DNA from: Streptomyces sp. NBC_00539
GTDB lineage: Bacteria > Actinomycetota > Actinomycetes > Streptomycetales > Streptomycetaceae
Assembly: GCF_036346105.1 (NCBI RefSeq)
Contig: NZ_CP107811.1
Span: forward strand, 124,001 to 188,000
DNA length: 64,000 nucleotides
Direction: 5' to 3'
Under the pieces are notes generated by a model. That model saw nothing but the letters and a program-made list of their open reading frames with translations. It was not told the origin of the DNA and ran no database searches. This document shows positions 53,444-63,119 of the stretch, piece after piece. A program made the translations under genes and the position numbers. Position 1 is the stretch's first letter, and each line of letters starts with the position of its first letter.

Positions 53444-54442
53444 GTGACGGCAACAACCAGTGATATCGAGAAGGCGGCCGGCGTGCTGCGCGCCGGGGGC
53501 CTGGTGGCGCTGCCCACCGAGACCGTTTACGGTCTGGGCGCCAACGCCGAGGATCCCTCCGCCATCGCGCAGATCTTCCAGGTCAAAGGGCGTCCGCCCA
53601 CGCATCCGCTGATCGTTCACATCGGCGGCGCGCAGCAGCTGGACGACTGGGTGGATGAGGTGCCCGCGACGGCGCGCCTGCTGGCCGAGCATTTCTGGCC
53701 CGGGCCGCTGACGCTGGTGCTGCGGCGTGGTCGCCGGGTGCCGCTGGAGGCGACGGGCGGGCTTGAAACGGTGGCGGTGCGCGTGCCCGACCATCCCGTG
53801 GCGCTCGCGCTGCTGGCGGCGTTCGGCGGCGGCGTCACGGCTCCGTCCGCCAACCGCTTCGGCTCCGTCAGCCCCACCACCGCCGGGCACGTCCGTGCCG
53901 AGCTCGGAGACGCGGTCGACTTCATCTTGGACGGCGGGTCCTGCGAAGTCGGCGTCGAGTCGACCATCATCGACGTCACGGCGGAGATTCCTGCGATCCT
54001 GCGGCCCGGCGGGGTCACCCGCGAGGACCTCCAGGCGGTACTGGGTATCCCGGTCCAGGTTCCCGCCTCCAGCGGCGTCCGGGTGCCGGGCCAGCACCCC
54101 TCCCACTACGCGCCGCACGCTCGGGTGGTCCTCGTCGAGCCGGAGCAGGTCGTCGCCGAAGCCGAGCTCGCCCAAGAGCAGGGGCACCGGGTCGGCGTCT
54201 TCCTACCGCCGTCTTCGTCCGGCAACAAGGTGAAGGCGCACGCCGTGGTGCCCCTGCCGGGCGCGGTGGACGTCTACGCCCAGGGGCTGTACGGGTACCT
54301 GCGCGAGCTCGACCAGCGGGGCTGCGACCTCATCGTCGCGTCCCTACCCGCAGAGGAAGGGCTTGGGCTCGCCATCGCCAACCGGCTCCGCCGCGCCGCC
54401 GGCCCACGCCCCGCCGTCGAATCGCCCCCCGGGGCCGTGTGA
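53444..54442 (+). CDS. L-threonylcarbamoyladenylate synthase (Sua5/YwlC, long form)
   Basis: 332 aa, start GTG 53444 five bases after GGAGGA. The YrdC-like domain shows LVALPTETVYGLGANAEDPS, VKGRPPTHPLIVHI, FWPGPLTLVL and APSANRFGSVSPTTAGHV, with VESTIIDVT. The C-terminal Sua5 extension (residues 215-325) distinguishes it from short TsaC. It makes threonylcarbamoyl-AMP for tRNA t6A37. Most genomes carry a separate core copy, so this accessory copy may be a paralogue. Confidence 0.9.
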   Translation: MTATTSDIEKAAGVLRAGGLVALPTETVYGLGANAEDPSAIAQIFQVKGRPPTHPLIVHIGGAQQLDDWVDEVPATARLLAEHFWPGPLTLVLRRGRRVPLEATGGLETVAVRVPDHPVALALLAAFGGGVTAPSANRFGSVSPTTAGHVRAELGDAVDFILDGGSCEVGVESTIIDVTAEIPAILRPGGVTREDLQAVLGIPVQVPASSGVRVPGQHPSHYAPHARVVLVEPEQVVAEAELAQEQGHRVGVFLPPSSSGNKVKAHAVVPLPGAVDVYAQGLYGYLRELDQRGCDLIVASLPAEEGLGLAIANRLRRAAGPRPAVESPPGAV

Positions 54443-54496
54443 AGCGGCCCGGGCGCCGTGTGAGCCGGCCGTGGTGCCGGGACGCCGCCGGGGCGG

Positions 54497-55138
54497 TCAG
54501 GACGCGGCGAGGGCCTCGGCGTCCAGGCCGCGGGTGGTGACGAGCTGAGCGCTGCCGTCGGCCAGGCGGTAGGACATCCCCACGACGCCGAGGCGGCCGG
54601 CGGCGACGGCCTCGGCCAGGATCCGGGAACGTTCCAGCAGCAGGTCCACGGTGTGCTCGATGTGCTCGGCCAGGATCTCCTCGGCGCTCTCGCGTCCGGC
54701 GGCGCGGGCGGCCAGCACGCTCGGGGTCACCCGTTCGACCACGTCTCGGACGAAGCCGCCCGGCGTCTGGCCGTCCTGGAGGGCGGAGCAGGCCGCGGCG
54801 ACCGCGCCGCACGAGTCGTGGCCCAGGACGACGACCAGTGGCGCGTTCAGAACACTCACGCCGAACTCGATGGACCCCAGGACCTCGGTACCGGCGACAT
54901 GTCCGGCGGTGCGTACCACGAACAGGTCGCCCAGACCGCGGTCGAAGATGATCTCGGCGGCCAGGCGGGAGTCGGAGCAGCCGAACATCACAGCGAACGG
55001 CCGCTGGGACGGCGCGGTCTCCGTACGGCGCACGGCGTCCTGGTTCGGGTGCTGAGGTGTGCCCGCCACGAACCGTTGATTACCGGATATCAACAGGCCG
55101 AAGGCTTCACGGGGCGTCGGAGTCTTGATCTCGTTCAT
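54497..55138 (-). CDS. Beta-carbonic anhydrase
   Basis: 213 aa from ATG 55138. Zinc ligands sit in FGCSDSRLAAE (Cys, Asp-Arg dyad) and VVLGHDSCGAVAAA (His, Cys). RTAGHVAGTEVLGSIEFGV and the C-terminal GMSYRLADGSAQLVTT complete the fold. It hydrates CO2 to bicarbonate. Convergent with the Sua5 gene. The weak ribosome site leaves the start slightly uncertain. Confidence 0.92.
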   Translation of the reverse strand: MNEIKTPTPREAFGLLISGNQRFVAGTPQHPNQDAVRRTETAPSQRPFAVMFGCSDSRLAAEIIFDRGLGDLFVVRTAGHVAGTEVLGSIEFGVSVLNAPLVVVLGHDSCGAVAAACSALQDGQTPGGFVRDVVERVTPSVLAARAAGRESAEEILAEHIEHTVDLLLERSRILAEAVAAGRLGVVGMSYRLADGSAQLVTTRGLDAEALAAS

Positions 55139-55263
55139 GGACGGCAGCCTACGAGCCGGCACCATCTCCCGCACCACCTGGTCCCACCCCCGCCCTGCGG
55201 GAAAACCACCCAGCGGCTCGGGCGGCACCCCAAGACGCCGGGACAGGTGCGAAGCAGTCGTGG

Positions 55264-55434
55264 TCAGGACTCCCTGCCGGCCAGCACCCGGTCGGCGAGA
55301 TAGTGCGGACACGTCCTGTCGTGCCAGGTGACCGTCAGGCGCCCTCCCCAGACCGCGAGCGAACGGACCATGTCATCGGCAGGACCCGCCTCGCAGAAGG
55401 AACACACCACCGCCTGAGGCCGAAGACCATCCAC
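55264..55434 (-). CDS. Small putative zinc-binding protein
   Basis: 56 aa from GTG 55434 behind GGGAG (a longer form starts at 55455). It contains VVCSFCEAG (CxxC) and HDRTCPHYLADRVL, giving Cys/His ligands for one metal. Small zinc-ribbon proteins of this sort are common in Streptomyces; function unknown. Confidence 0.5.
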   Translation of the reverse strand: MDGLRPQAVVCSFCEAGPADDMVRSLAVWGGRLTVTWHDRTCPHYLADRVLAGRES

Positions 55435-55455
55435 CCGATCCGCTCCCTTCCGCAC

Positions 55456-55855
55456 CTCTCGCGCACCCGATCGAGACCACCTCTACCAGAAGCTCCGGGG
55501 CCACGGACCCATACCCGCAAGTAGGGCGCTCACCTCAGAGGGCGGCCCGGCTCGCTGCCCGGCAGATGCACTGCTCCCCGGGCCGTGCTCAGCGGCAGCG
55601 CTGCACTGCACGGCTCCTGTCACCTATCGCATGGTCCACGCCCAGATCGCCACTGGCTTTGTTCATGGGTTGTGAAGCCGTGCCTTCGGGAGGCACCCGC
55701 CAAGGCTGGATGTCGATGTTCACGAGAACGGGAGGCAGTGCTCCACACGGGCCCGCGAGACGGCGGCGGAGCTGCACCACCGATCACCTGACTCCGTAGC
55801 CAGCGCCTTTGTCCCTGGCATCCCGGCTTCCCGGCTTCCGTGGCCGCATCCGTCG
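55456..55855. other. No recognisable gene
   Basis: About 400 bp of degenerate sequence. A short scrap, TYRMVHAQIATGFVHGL before TGA near 55670, might be the end of a lost gene. Confidence 0.35.
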
Positions 55856-56191
55856 TCATCGGTATAAAGTCCAGGGGGCTGTCAGGGCGTGGTCGGTAAG
55901 CAGGGCCTCCAGGCGGCGCTCCGCATACGGCAGGTGGAGCAGTTCCTCGCCCTCCTGCTGCAAGTTCTGCCAGGAGGATTGGGAAGACCACGGCTGATCT
56001 GAAAGAGGCATCCCGCCTGGGACTTCGACGACGGTGACCAACGCACCCGGCGACTGCCCTGACAGGTTGCTCTGTACGATCACCGCATACTGGGCGCTGG
56101 TCAGCCTGTCCTGTGCGGAGATCAGCAAGTGGTGCCCTGTCCGGACAGTTGAAGGAGGCGGCGGGTGTCCGCTTTGGACTTCTACGCTCAC
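55856..56191 (-). CDS. Hypothetical protein
   Basis: Up to 111 aa. The clear part reads ISAQDRLTSAQYAVIVQSNL, SGQSPGALVTVVEVPGGMPL, WQNLQQEGEELLHLPYAERR and LEALLTDHALTAPWTLYR, a plausible soluble protein of lower GC. Its first residues overlap the divergent gene starting at 56165, so the true start is probably lower. No family recognised. Confidence 0.42.
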   Translation of the reverse strand: MSVEVQSGHPPPPSTVRTGHHLLISAQDRLTSAQYAVIVQSNLSGQSPGALVTVVEVPGGMPLSDQPWSSQSSWQNLQQEGEELLHLPYAERRLEALLTDHALTAPWTLYR

Positions 56192-56683
56192 GTCGCCGTT
56201 CGCGGTGAGGTTCTGGGAGTTGGCGTTGGCGCCGACCCGGAAGCCTGGGAAGCCGCTCTGGGGGCGACATGCCTCGATGTGCCCGGTGGTGGCCTACTGC
56301 GGCGGGACTACGGGCTCGTGGAAATCAACTTCTCGCCGGACCAGCCAGGGCGGCAAGGGCAGATGTCGTGCTTCGGCTTCGGCGTGAAGGTCCAACGACT
56401 GCTCTACGACCAGTCCCCGAGCACCGTGCCGTCCCCGCTCTCGCGGGAATACGGGGAATTCGCACCCAGAGTCCCCTTCGAGGAATTGCAGACCGCCATC
56501 CTGGCCCTGGGCCACACGATCGAACTCGACAAGCACCACACGTCGCGTGACGTGGACTGCTTCCGCGTATCCGCGTCCGCCGCCCGTATTCACGTCGTCG
56601 CTGACCCTGCCCCGTACGGGTCAGGCGACCCAGATCCAGACGGACATCAAAGGGGCGACGTCTGGTCCGTCGACGTGTGGTGA
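56165..56683 (+). CDS. Hypothetical protein
   Basis: 172 aa from GTG 56165, preceded by GGAGGCG. DFYAHVAVRGEVLGVGVGAD, LLRRDYGLVEINFSP, MSCFGFGVKVQRLLYDQSPS, VPFEELQTAILALGHTIELD and ARIHVVADP. The mixed alpha/beta composition resembles small immunity-type proteins, but I cannot place it in a family. The neighbouring hypothetical gene is divergent. Confidence 0.62.
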   Translation: MSALDFYAHVAVRGEVLGVGVGADPEAWEAALGATCLDVPGGGLLRRDYGLVEINFSPDQPGRQGQMSCFGFGVKVQRLLYDQSPSTVPSPLSREYGEFAPRVPFEELQTAILALGHTIELDKHHTSRDVDCFRVSASAARIHVVADPAPYGSGDPDPDGHQRGDVWSVDVW

Positions 56684-56742
56684 CCAGCCGGCGGCCTCCC
56701 AGCAGCGTCCGCGATACTCCGCACGCTCCTGAGTGGCGTGGA

Positions 56743-57816
56743 TCAGGGCTTGTTCAGGCCTAGATTCTGTGTGGTGGTGTTGGCAGCGCCGGGACTCTTG
56801 ATGTTGTTGTTGGTGCTGATGTTGTTGAACGCCGTGAGGATGCCGCTGAGGTTGATGGGCAGGATTGACCCGGTGCCTCCGCCGTTGCCTCCACCGTTGT
56901 TCCCGCCGGTCTGTTCGTAGGTGATGGTCACAGAGGCCGGTCCGGTGGCGGTTCCGGAGGTACCTCCCGCCGGGACGCGGTTGGACCCGCCACCGCCGCC
57001 ACCGGGCCCATACGTCCCAGCGGAGATGGAGTCGCAGCCGCCGCCTCCGCCTCCGCCGAACCAGCCGGCACCGCCGCCTCCGCCGGAGAAAGGACCGCCG
57101 CCCTTGCCGCCGGTACCGCCGCTACCGGGGCTGCCCGGCGTGGCGGGTACGGGGCCGCCGGTGGCAGGGCATGCGGCCCCACCGGCGCCGGGGGTCGTCT
57201 GAGTTCCCCCTCCGCCTCCGCCGCCGCTGTTGGGCCTGCTGCCGCCGGTCTGACCGGTGACTCCGGCGTCTCCTCCGATGGCCTCGGGGTTCGGGTACGG
57301 GTCGAAGCCGGCTCCTCCGCCTCCGCCGCCGCCCGCGACGATCAGCCGGGGGTCGGTGGCGGTGTTGCCGGTGAGGAAGCAGCTGGCGCTGGTGGAGTCG
57401 CAGGTGCGCACATCGCTGGCCCCGCCGCCGGCGCCGCCCTCTTCGAACGAGCCGCCTGCGGCGCCTCCGCCTGTGTCGACGTTGACGTAGAGGGTGGTGG
57501 TGCCCGACGGCACGTTGACGGTGCCGGTGACGGTGGAGCCGTCACCGCCCACTCCTCCGTCGGTCCCGTTCTGCCCTGCGGCGCCGGTGGCGGTGATGGT
57601 CAGTTGGGTGATGCCAGACGGGACGGTGAAGGGCTGGTTGGCGCCGGGGGTGAAGGTGACACTCACGGGCGCCGCCGCGGCGGGTGTGGCCAGGGGCACC
57701 CCCAACGCCGCCGGCAGCGCCACCATGGCGAGCAGGAGGGCGCTGCGCCGGACCGGAGGCCGCAGCCGTTCGGCGCCACGTCGTGGGGATACTGCATTGT
57801 GCATGGTCAGTCTCAC
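56743..57816 (-). CDS. Secreted glycine-rich protein (ALK/LTK-type glycine-rich domain)
   Basis: 357 aa; GTG 57816 lies eight bases after GAGGAG (ATG 57804 is an alternative). Signal region SALLLAMVALPAALGVPLAT ends at PAAAA. Then VTFTPGANQPFTVPSGITQL TITATGAAG, GGAGGGASDVRTC and LIVAGGGGGGGAGFDPYPNP match the bacterial glycine-rich protein family (PF12810), followed by a long (G)n-rich region with two Cys and an Asn-rich tail. These are surface or matrix proteins of unknown function. No operon partner. Confidence 0.82.
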   Translation of the reverse strand: MRLTMHNAVSPRRGAERLRPPVRRSALLLAMVALPAALGVPLATPAAAAPVSVTFTPGANQPFTVPSGITQLTITATGAAGQNGTDGGVGGDGSTVTGTVNVPSGTTTLYVNVDTGGGAAGGSFEEGGAGGGASDVRTCDSTSASCFLTGNTATDPRLIVAGGGGGGGAGFDPYPNPEAIGGDAGVTGQTGGSRPNSGGGGGGGTQTTPGAGGAACPATGGPVPATPGSPGSGGTGGKGGGPFSGGGGGAGWFGGGGGGGCDSISAGTYGPGGGGGGSNRVPAGGTSGTATGPASVTITYEQTGGNNGGGNGGGTGSILPINLSGILTAFNNISTNNNIKSPGAANTTTQNLGLNKP

Positions 57817-58230
57817 GCTCGGGACTCCTCGACCAGGGATGCCGATTGGGTTGGATGTTCCGGTGCTGCCTGGGACCGCCCGACGATCAAGCCACAACAG
57901 GCCGGTGCCGGAGATGCGGACACACCGTCACATCACGCCGCATGAATAGTCCTCGAGTCGGAGAAACCCGCTGCGTGGCTGGAGAATACGAGGGCATTGC
58001 GGGCACACCCTTGACAACGCAGCCGGCCTGGCCGGCGACGGGGGGCGCCCGGCCGGTCCGCGTCACCGTTTGCGGCGAGGCCGCGCCGGAGGCCGCCCGC
58101 CCGGCTTTGACGTCGAGGCATACAAGAGGCGCGACACATCGGCGACCCCGTCCACTGACACCCACCACCCACACGAGCACGCCGCCGGAGCCAAGCCCCG
58201 GCGGCGTACGCACATCCACCCCTCAACAAC
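57817..58230. other. Upstream of the glycine-rich gene; no gene
   Basis: About 410 bp without a supported gene. From about 58140 the plus strand becomes strongly C/A-rich, a change that continues through the next gene. Confidence 0.4.
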
Positions 58231-59349
58231 TCACCGGCACAACACCTGATCCACCAACCCCTCCAACCGCTGCGTCACCGCGTAATCCGCCGGATCCGTC
58301 GTCACCGCGATACTCACCGCACGACCCTCCGACGTCACCCCACCCCGCGTCTCGAACCCCGTGATGTCACCGCCGTGCCCCCAATACACCCCACCGCACG
58401 ACAACGGCCGCCTCATCAGCCCCAACCCGTACCCCGCCCCCGAATCACCGATCGGCACGGTCGTCAACATTGCCTCCTGCTGCGCCGCCCGCAGCAGCCA
58501 CCCCTCCAGCAAGGCGGTGAAGAACCGGTTCATGTCCGAGTTCGTCGACACCATCTGACCCGCAGCCCATGCCGCCGACGGATCGATCTCCGTCACATCC
58601 CGCAGCCGGCCACCGGCCCCCTCCTGGTGATAAGCGCGCGGATGCGCCTCACGGATGGTGCGGTCACGCGGCGCCGGAAAATACGTGTGCCGCAACCCGA
58701 GCCGCTGCACCACCCGCCGGCCGATCTCCTCCGCCAACGGCCGCCGCGCCACCTTCTCGACGATCAGCCCGGCCAGCACGTAATTCGTATTGCTGTAGTG
58801 GAACGTCTTCCCGTCCCGGGACGTGGCCCCATGCTTGAACGCGATCTCCAGCAACTCCCGCGGCTCCATGTACCGCCCCTGCGTGATCGCCTCCTCCACC
58901 TCCGCCTCGTAGTCCGGAATCCCACTCGTGTGCTGGAGCAGCTGCCGCACCGTGACGGTCCGCCCGTCGAACCCGTCCCCCCGCACCACACCCGGCAGAT
59001 ACTCCTCCACCGTGTCATCCAGCCCCAGCCGCCCCTCACCCACTAACTGCAACACCACCACAGCGGTGAACACCTTCGTATTGCTCCCGATCCGCACCTG
59101 CCCATCCCGAGGCACCGCCGCGCCCGAAGCCAGATCACCGACCCCAGCGGTATACGTCCGCGTACGCCCCTCCCCATCCGACACGGACGCCAACGCCCCC
59201 GGCACCCCACCCTCCCGCACCAGCCCGTCCAGCCCCTGCTGCACCCCGTCCGGCCGACCAGCAGCAATCGCCACCGGCTGCCCGACCACCCCCAAGGCCA
59301 CCACCCCGACCGCCACCGCGGCCACCATCCGCCTCGCCACCACACCCAT
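58231..59349 (-). CDS. Secreted serine beta-lactamase / DD-carboxypeptidase-like hydrolase
   Basis: 372 aa, start ATG 59349 behind GGGGG. Signal peptide MVAAVAVGVVALGVVGQPVA. Class C/DD-peptidase motifs: SNTK (Ser-x-x-Lys, in RIGSNTKVFTAVVVLQL), YSNTNY (Tyr-x-Asn) and HGG (in YWGHGGDITGF). LLQHTSGIPDYEAEVEEAI is the standard following loop. It may hydrolyse D-Ala-D-Ala peptides or esters; beta-lactamase activity is uncertain. The coding strand is unusually G/T-rich (plus strand C/A-rich), unlike neighbours. Confidence 0.88.
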   Translation of the reverse strand: MGVVARRMVAAVAVGVVALGVVGQPVAIAAGRPDGVQQGLDGLVREGGVPGALASVSDGEGRTRTYTAGVGDLASGAAVPRDGQVRIGSNTKVFTAVVVLQLVGEGRLGLDDTVEEYLPGVVRGDGFDGRTVTVRQLLQHTSGIPDYEAEVEEAITQGRYMEPRELLEIAFKHGATSRDGKTFHYSNTNYVLAGLIVEKVARRPLAEEIGRRVVQRLGLRHTYFPAPRDRTIREAHPRAYHQEGAGGRLRDVTEIDPSAAWAAGQMVSTNSDMNRFFTALLEGWLLRAAQQEAMLTTVPIGDSGAGYGLGLMRRPLSCGGVYWGHGGDITGFETRGGVTSEGRAVSIAVTTDPADYAVTQRLEGLVDQVLCR

Positions 59350-60084
59350 GGGCCAACCCCCAGCAATCGCAGGAACACCGTGCTCCACGCACCATCCCCC
59401 GCCCACGCCCACCCACGGCATCCCGCTACCCACCCACCCCAGGTGGGGCAAACCCCCCTAACTGGCCTGAGCGCCCTGCTGACCGCCCACCCCATCGCGG
59501 CCCACGCCCGTGTCGCGCACACCCGCAGCCAGGACACGGCCCCCGCGTAACCACCCGCGGTGGCCGCCAGGCAAAGGTGGCCACCGCAGCTGCAAGGATG
59601 GCGCCGTCCCGAGTGTGTGCCGCGCCGGATCAACCGGCAGCGACCTGTTCGTCGCCAGCGCCGACCCGTGAGGCGCATGGCGCCCGCTCAGGCGTCCACG
59701 CCGAACGGCTTCGTTTGGGGCCGGTCTGGCGTTGGCGGCAGGCCGTCGATCAACGGCCCTTGCTCCAGCACACTGGCGCGCGTGCAGCCGCTTGGCAAGT
59801 AATCCGTTGCGCCATGGGACTTTGACAACGAATTTAGTGGCATGTCTGGTCATCTAGTTACCATTTCGCTAGTCTCTGGTCCGACCCTTCTCCAACGACT
59901 TGCTCAGGTACGGCTGTTGCCCGGCGTATGTCCCGCACCTGTTCCGTGCCCTCCTGCGCGGAGACCGGACCGCTCCGGGCCTGCCGGACGGGCCGCCGAC
60001 CCCTGCGAAACGCCGCACGCGGCACTCCTGGCACTCGCGGCACAGCGATGAGCGGCCCTGACAGTCTCGACGGAAAGACCCGAT
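59350..60084. other. No convincing gene; upstream region of the PNPOx-like gene
   Basis: About 730 bp. A minus-strand frame (59853-59458) is Arg-rich and unconvincing. An AT-richer segment at 59795-59885 includes TTGACA (59822-59827) and may hold a promoter, though no well-spaced -10 was found. Confidence 0.35.
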
Positions 60085-60765
60085 ATGACCGAGCAGACGC
60101 CCAGCTCTGACCTGCAAGAGACGGAACGCACCCGCCATCGCCGCTTGCGAGAGCAGGGCAGTGTGAGCCGGGCCGATCTCGACGCCATCCTGAAGGCCGG
60201 CTTCCTGTGCCACCTCGGTGTGGTCGTCGACGGCACCCCCATGGTGGTTCCGACCGTGTACGGCGCTGACGAGAACACTCTGTACTTCCACGGCTCGGTC
60301 GCCAGCCGAAGCCTGATCGCATCGCCGCGGGCCACGATCTGCCTGACGGTGACCCACGTCGACGGCCTGGTCCTGTCCCGGTCGGTATTCGAACACGGAG
60401 TCAACTACCGCAGCGCCATGGTGTATGGAGTGCCCCGGACGGTCACCGATCCCGAGGAGAAACTCGAGGGCCTGCGGCTGCTCACCGAGCACACCGCGCC
60501 TGGTCAGTGGGACTATGCGCGCCGACCCAACCGCAAGGAGCTCGCCGCGACCGCGTTGCTCGCGCTGTCCCTGGACGAGGCATCGGTGAAGGTGCGTACC
60601 GGTCCGCCGGAGGACGGCGACGGGCCTGACGCCGAACTGGGAATCTGGGCAGGCGTCATCCCCCTGCACACCGTGTGGGGCGCCTTGGACCCCGACCCCT
60701 TGCTTGACGAGGGCATCACGGCACCGGCGCACCTCGTCGCGCGGGCCCACCAGCACCTCGGGTAA
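60085..60765 (+). CDS. Pyridoxamine 5'-phosphate oxidase-family protein
   Basis: 226 aa from ATG 60085 behind GGAAAGA. Split-barrel flavin/F420 fold: ILKAGFLCHLGVVVDGTPMV, VPTVYGADENTLYFHGSVAS, ATICLTVTHVDGLVLSRSVF, and NYRSAMVYGVPRTVTDPEEK. The N-terminus (RTRHRRLREQGSVSRADLDA) is typical of the NimA-like, FMN-binding relatives of PNPOx in actinobacteria. Function is likely a flavin-dependent reductase; substrate unknown. Confidence 0.88.
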   Translation: MTEQTPSSDLQETERTRHRRLREQGSVSRADLDAILKAGFLCHLGVVVDGTPMVVPTVYGADENTLYFHGSVASRSLIASPRATICLTVTHVDGLVLSRSVFEHGVNYRSAMVYGVPRTVTDPEEKLEGLRLLTEHTAPGQWDYARRPNRKELAATALLALSLDEASVKVRTGPPEDGDGPDAELGIWAGVIPLHTVWGALDPDPLLDEGITAPAHLVARAHQHLG

Positions 60766-62090
60766 CCCTCGCGTGAGCCTCCCGGTGGGTCCCTCGACCC
60801 GCTTGGCCCTCATGGGCCGCAATCGCATGGGCGCATCCTGCCGTCAGTGCGGCTCCAGGGCGCAAGGGAAGTGGCGGCCGGGACACGCTCCCGCGGCCGG
60901 AGACGCCGTGCCGCAACCCTCCGCCTCGCGCTCAGCGCCACTTTGACTGTTCGGCCCGACTCCCGTGGGCTGCCGAGCCGGTCCATAAGCGGCGCGTCGG
61001 GCGTGTCACCCCGCACGCCGTCCACCGCGTGCGGATCACCCGCCGCGATCTCCCACGCCAGACGCTCGGCCTGGAGCGCTACGCGGGCGATGGTTTTCAA
61101 CGGGGCGCAGGTGGGCGGCCGGATCGTCGCAAGGGGGCAGGGACCGCTCCTCCACGAACAGGATGACGACCGGCCGCAAAATCCTCGGCCGTCGCGGAGG
61201 CCTTGCCGGTATGGCGTTCGGTCACCGCCGCGGCGGCGCCGGCCGGCCGGAAGATCCGTGAGCTGGAGGGACGGGTGATCGGCGGAGCCGCCAAAGACAG
61301 CAGAGCGCACCGCTGTGCCGGGACCACGGCTGAGCAGAGTCATCCCCACCGGCGCGGCGGCAAATCGCCGCACGGTGTCGAGGACGTCGTCGGTGAGCAT
61401 GCGCTGCTCGTCGGTGAGGACGCTGACCAGCCCGATCCGGTGGCCCCATCGCCGTCATTCGTCGTCGACTTCTGCCGAGCTCTGGGCATCATGCATCGAA
61501 GATCCCAGCCCGAGATGGGCAGCTCGGCTGTGATCCCGGACCTGCTGTCGTACTCATCGAGGCGGCCAGTGTCGTGGCCCTGCTGTTATTGGTCGAGCGA
61601 CGCAGCTGCGATCGGCGTCAGCTCCGGCCCTTGGAGTTCGACCTGCCGGGCCACCAAGCCTTCGGCGTCAACCTCGAATTAGAACCAGATGTCTTCCTCG
61701 TCCCAGTAGCAGCGCATCCATGTGGTCACCGGTCCAGCTGATCGCCCCGCCCCGCTCGAGGAACTTCTGTTCCAGGGACCGCTGCTGGTGCTGTGGCTCC
61801 CAGCCGGTGCCCGGCCCGGTCAGGGCGGCTGGCTGGTCGAGCAGCGGGAGGGCCTGGCCGTAGGAGAGCCGTGACAGGTCCGCACCCGGACAGACATCCC
61901 GGGCAGTGAGCGCCTTGCCGGGGCCGGGCCTCGCCCGTGCCAGCCCCCCACTGTCGACGGTCTCGTAATCCCCCGGGCAATCGTCATGCAACTCCCCAGG
62001 TGTCCGGGGGCAGTGGCCGGTGGGCGCCGGGCCGTCCGGCGTGCTCGGAGCGGCGCGACTCATATCGCAGGTCCCGACGTCCGACACCTC
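60766..62090. other. Decayed region with possible integrase scrap
   Basis: Minus-strand scraps: MLTDDVLDTVRRFAAAPVGM (near 61400), VALQAERLAWEIAAGDPHAV (near 61070) and LSRLSYGQALPLLDQPAALT followed by GPGTGW (near 61880). The last resembles the region just before the HxLRH motif of Streptomyces tyrosine integrases, but the catalytic residues are not preserved. No intact gene. Confidence 0.35.
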
Positions 62091-62094
62091 TAAG

Positions 62095-62148
62095 CGGATA
62101 GTTCATCCGCTTGTGTGTTACCGTCCGGGTAAGCGGATGAACTATCCG
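62095..62148. promoter_or_regulatory. Large inverted repeat upstream of the SDR gene
   Basis: CGGATAGTTCATCCGCTT (62095-62112) and AAGCGGATGAACTATCCG (62131-62148) are perfect 18-bp complements, and each arm is itself a near dyad (AGCGGAT...ATCCGCT). It precedes the SDR start at 62170 by 22 bp, the place of a TetR operator; a TetR gene follows the SDR gene. Confidence 0.8.
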
Positions 62149-62169
62149 AATATCTGGGTGGAGGGGCAC

Positions 62170-63061
62170 ATGACGAAGACAGCTGTGGTCACAGGGGGGG
62201 ACGGCCGGCATCGGACTGGAGACGGCCATGGGACTGGCCGACGCCGGGTTCTCGGTCACCGTGGTCGGACGCAATGCCGACCGCGGTGCCCGGGCGGTCG
62301 ACCGGATCAACGCAACGAACCCGGCGCATCCCGGACGTTTCCTGGCCGCCGACCTCGGCTCGCTCGGCCAGGTGCGCGCGCTCGCCGACCGGATCGCCGC
62401 TGAGCACACCGCCTCCGGCGACCCGCTGACCGTGCTGGTCAACAACGTCGGGGCGATGTTCCGGCAGCGACAGACCCTGGACGGCATCGAAGCGTCGTTC
62501 GTCGTCAACCACCTCTCGTCGTACCTGCTGACGGAACTGCTGCTGCCCACGCTGACAAGCGGGGCGCCGAGCAGGATCGTGAACGTGACCTCGGGCGCGG
62601 TGGGGCTCGCGAAGAGAACCTTCGACGCCGTCGAGCCGCCCGGCGGCTACTACGGCTTCCACTGGTACGGCCGCGCCAAGCTCGCCAACCTCGCCTACAC
62701 GCTCGACCTGGCGAACCGGCTGAAGGGCACGGCCGCCTCCGTCTTCGCCGCCGACCCGGGAGGCGCCGCGACCGACATGACCAACGGCACCATGTCCGAC
62801 CCGAGGATCGTCGCACCGGCCCTGCGACTGCTGTGGCCGCTGGTGCACCGCAAGTTCGAACGCTCCACCTCGGGTCCGGCGTCCGTGGCTGCCCGGCCCT
62901 CGATCGTCGCCGCCACTGACGAAGCCCTCGCGGGCCGGACCGGCATCGTCATAGGGGCCCAGGCGCACCCGGTGACGCCGCTGCGCGCAGCGACCGACCC
63001 CCGCATCGCCCAGGACGTGCGCCGGCTCAGTGAACGGTACGCACCACTCACCCTCACCTGA
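62170..63061 (+). pseudogene. Short-chain dehydrogenase with a frameshift at a G7 tract
   Basis: ATG 62170 follows GGAGGGG. The first frame reads MTKTAVVTGG and then derails at GGGGGGG (62194-62200). Removing one G would restore TGGTAGIGLETAMGLADAGF, the Rossmann motif, continuing into the long frame with VVGRNADRG, LVNNVGAMF, and YGFHWYGRAKLANLAYTLDL (catalytic Tyr-x3-Lys). The body of about 277 residues is otherwise intact. Protochlorophyllide-reductase/retinol-dehydrogenase-like SDR by pattern. It may be error, decay, or phase variation. Confidence 0.85.
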
Positions 63062-63119
63062 CCCGCCAGGCGGTGCGGATGCTGTCGGCGGCGTCATCCG
63101 GATGGAGAATCCGGTTAGC

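Noticed and set aside
59458-59853. Minus-strand 131-aa frame
   Set aside because: Arg/Ala-rich, no motif, no ribosome site; typical of chance open frames in GC-rich DNA.
61668-62087. Tyrosine integrase gene
   Set aside because: Only a short stretch resembles integrases and the catalytic His/Arg/Tyr are not visible, so it is reported only as a possible scrap.
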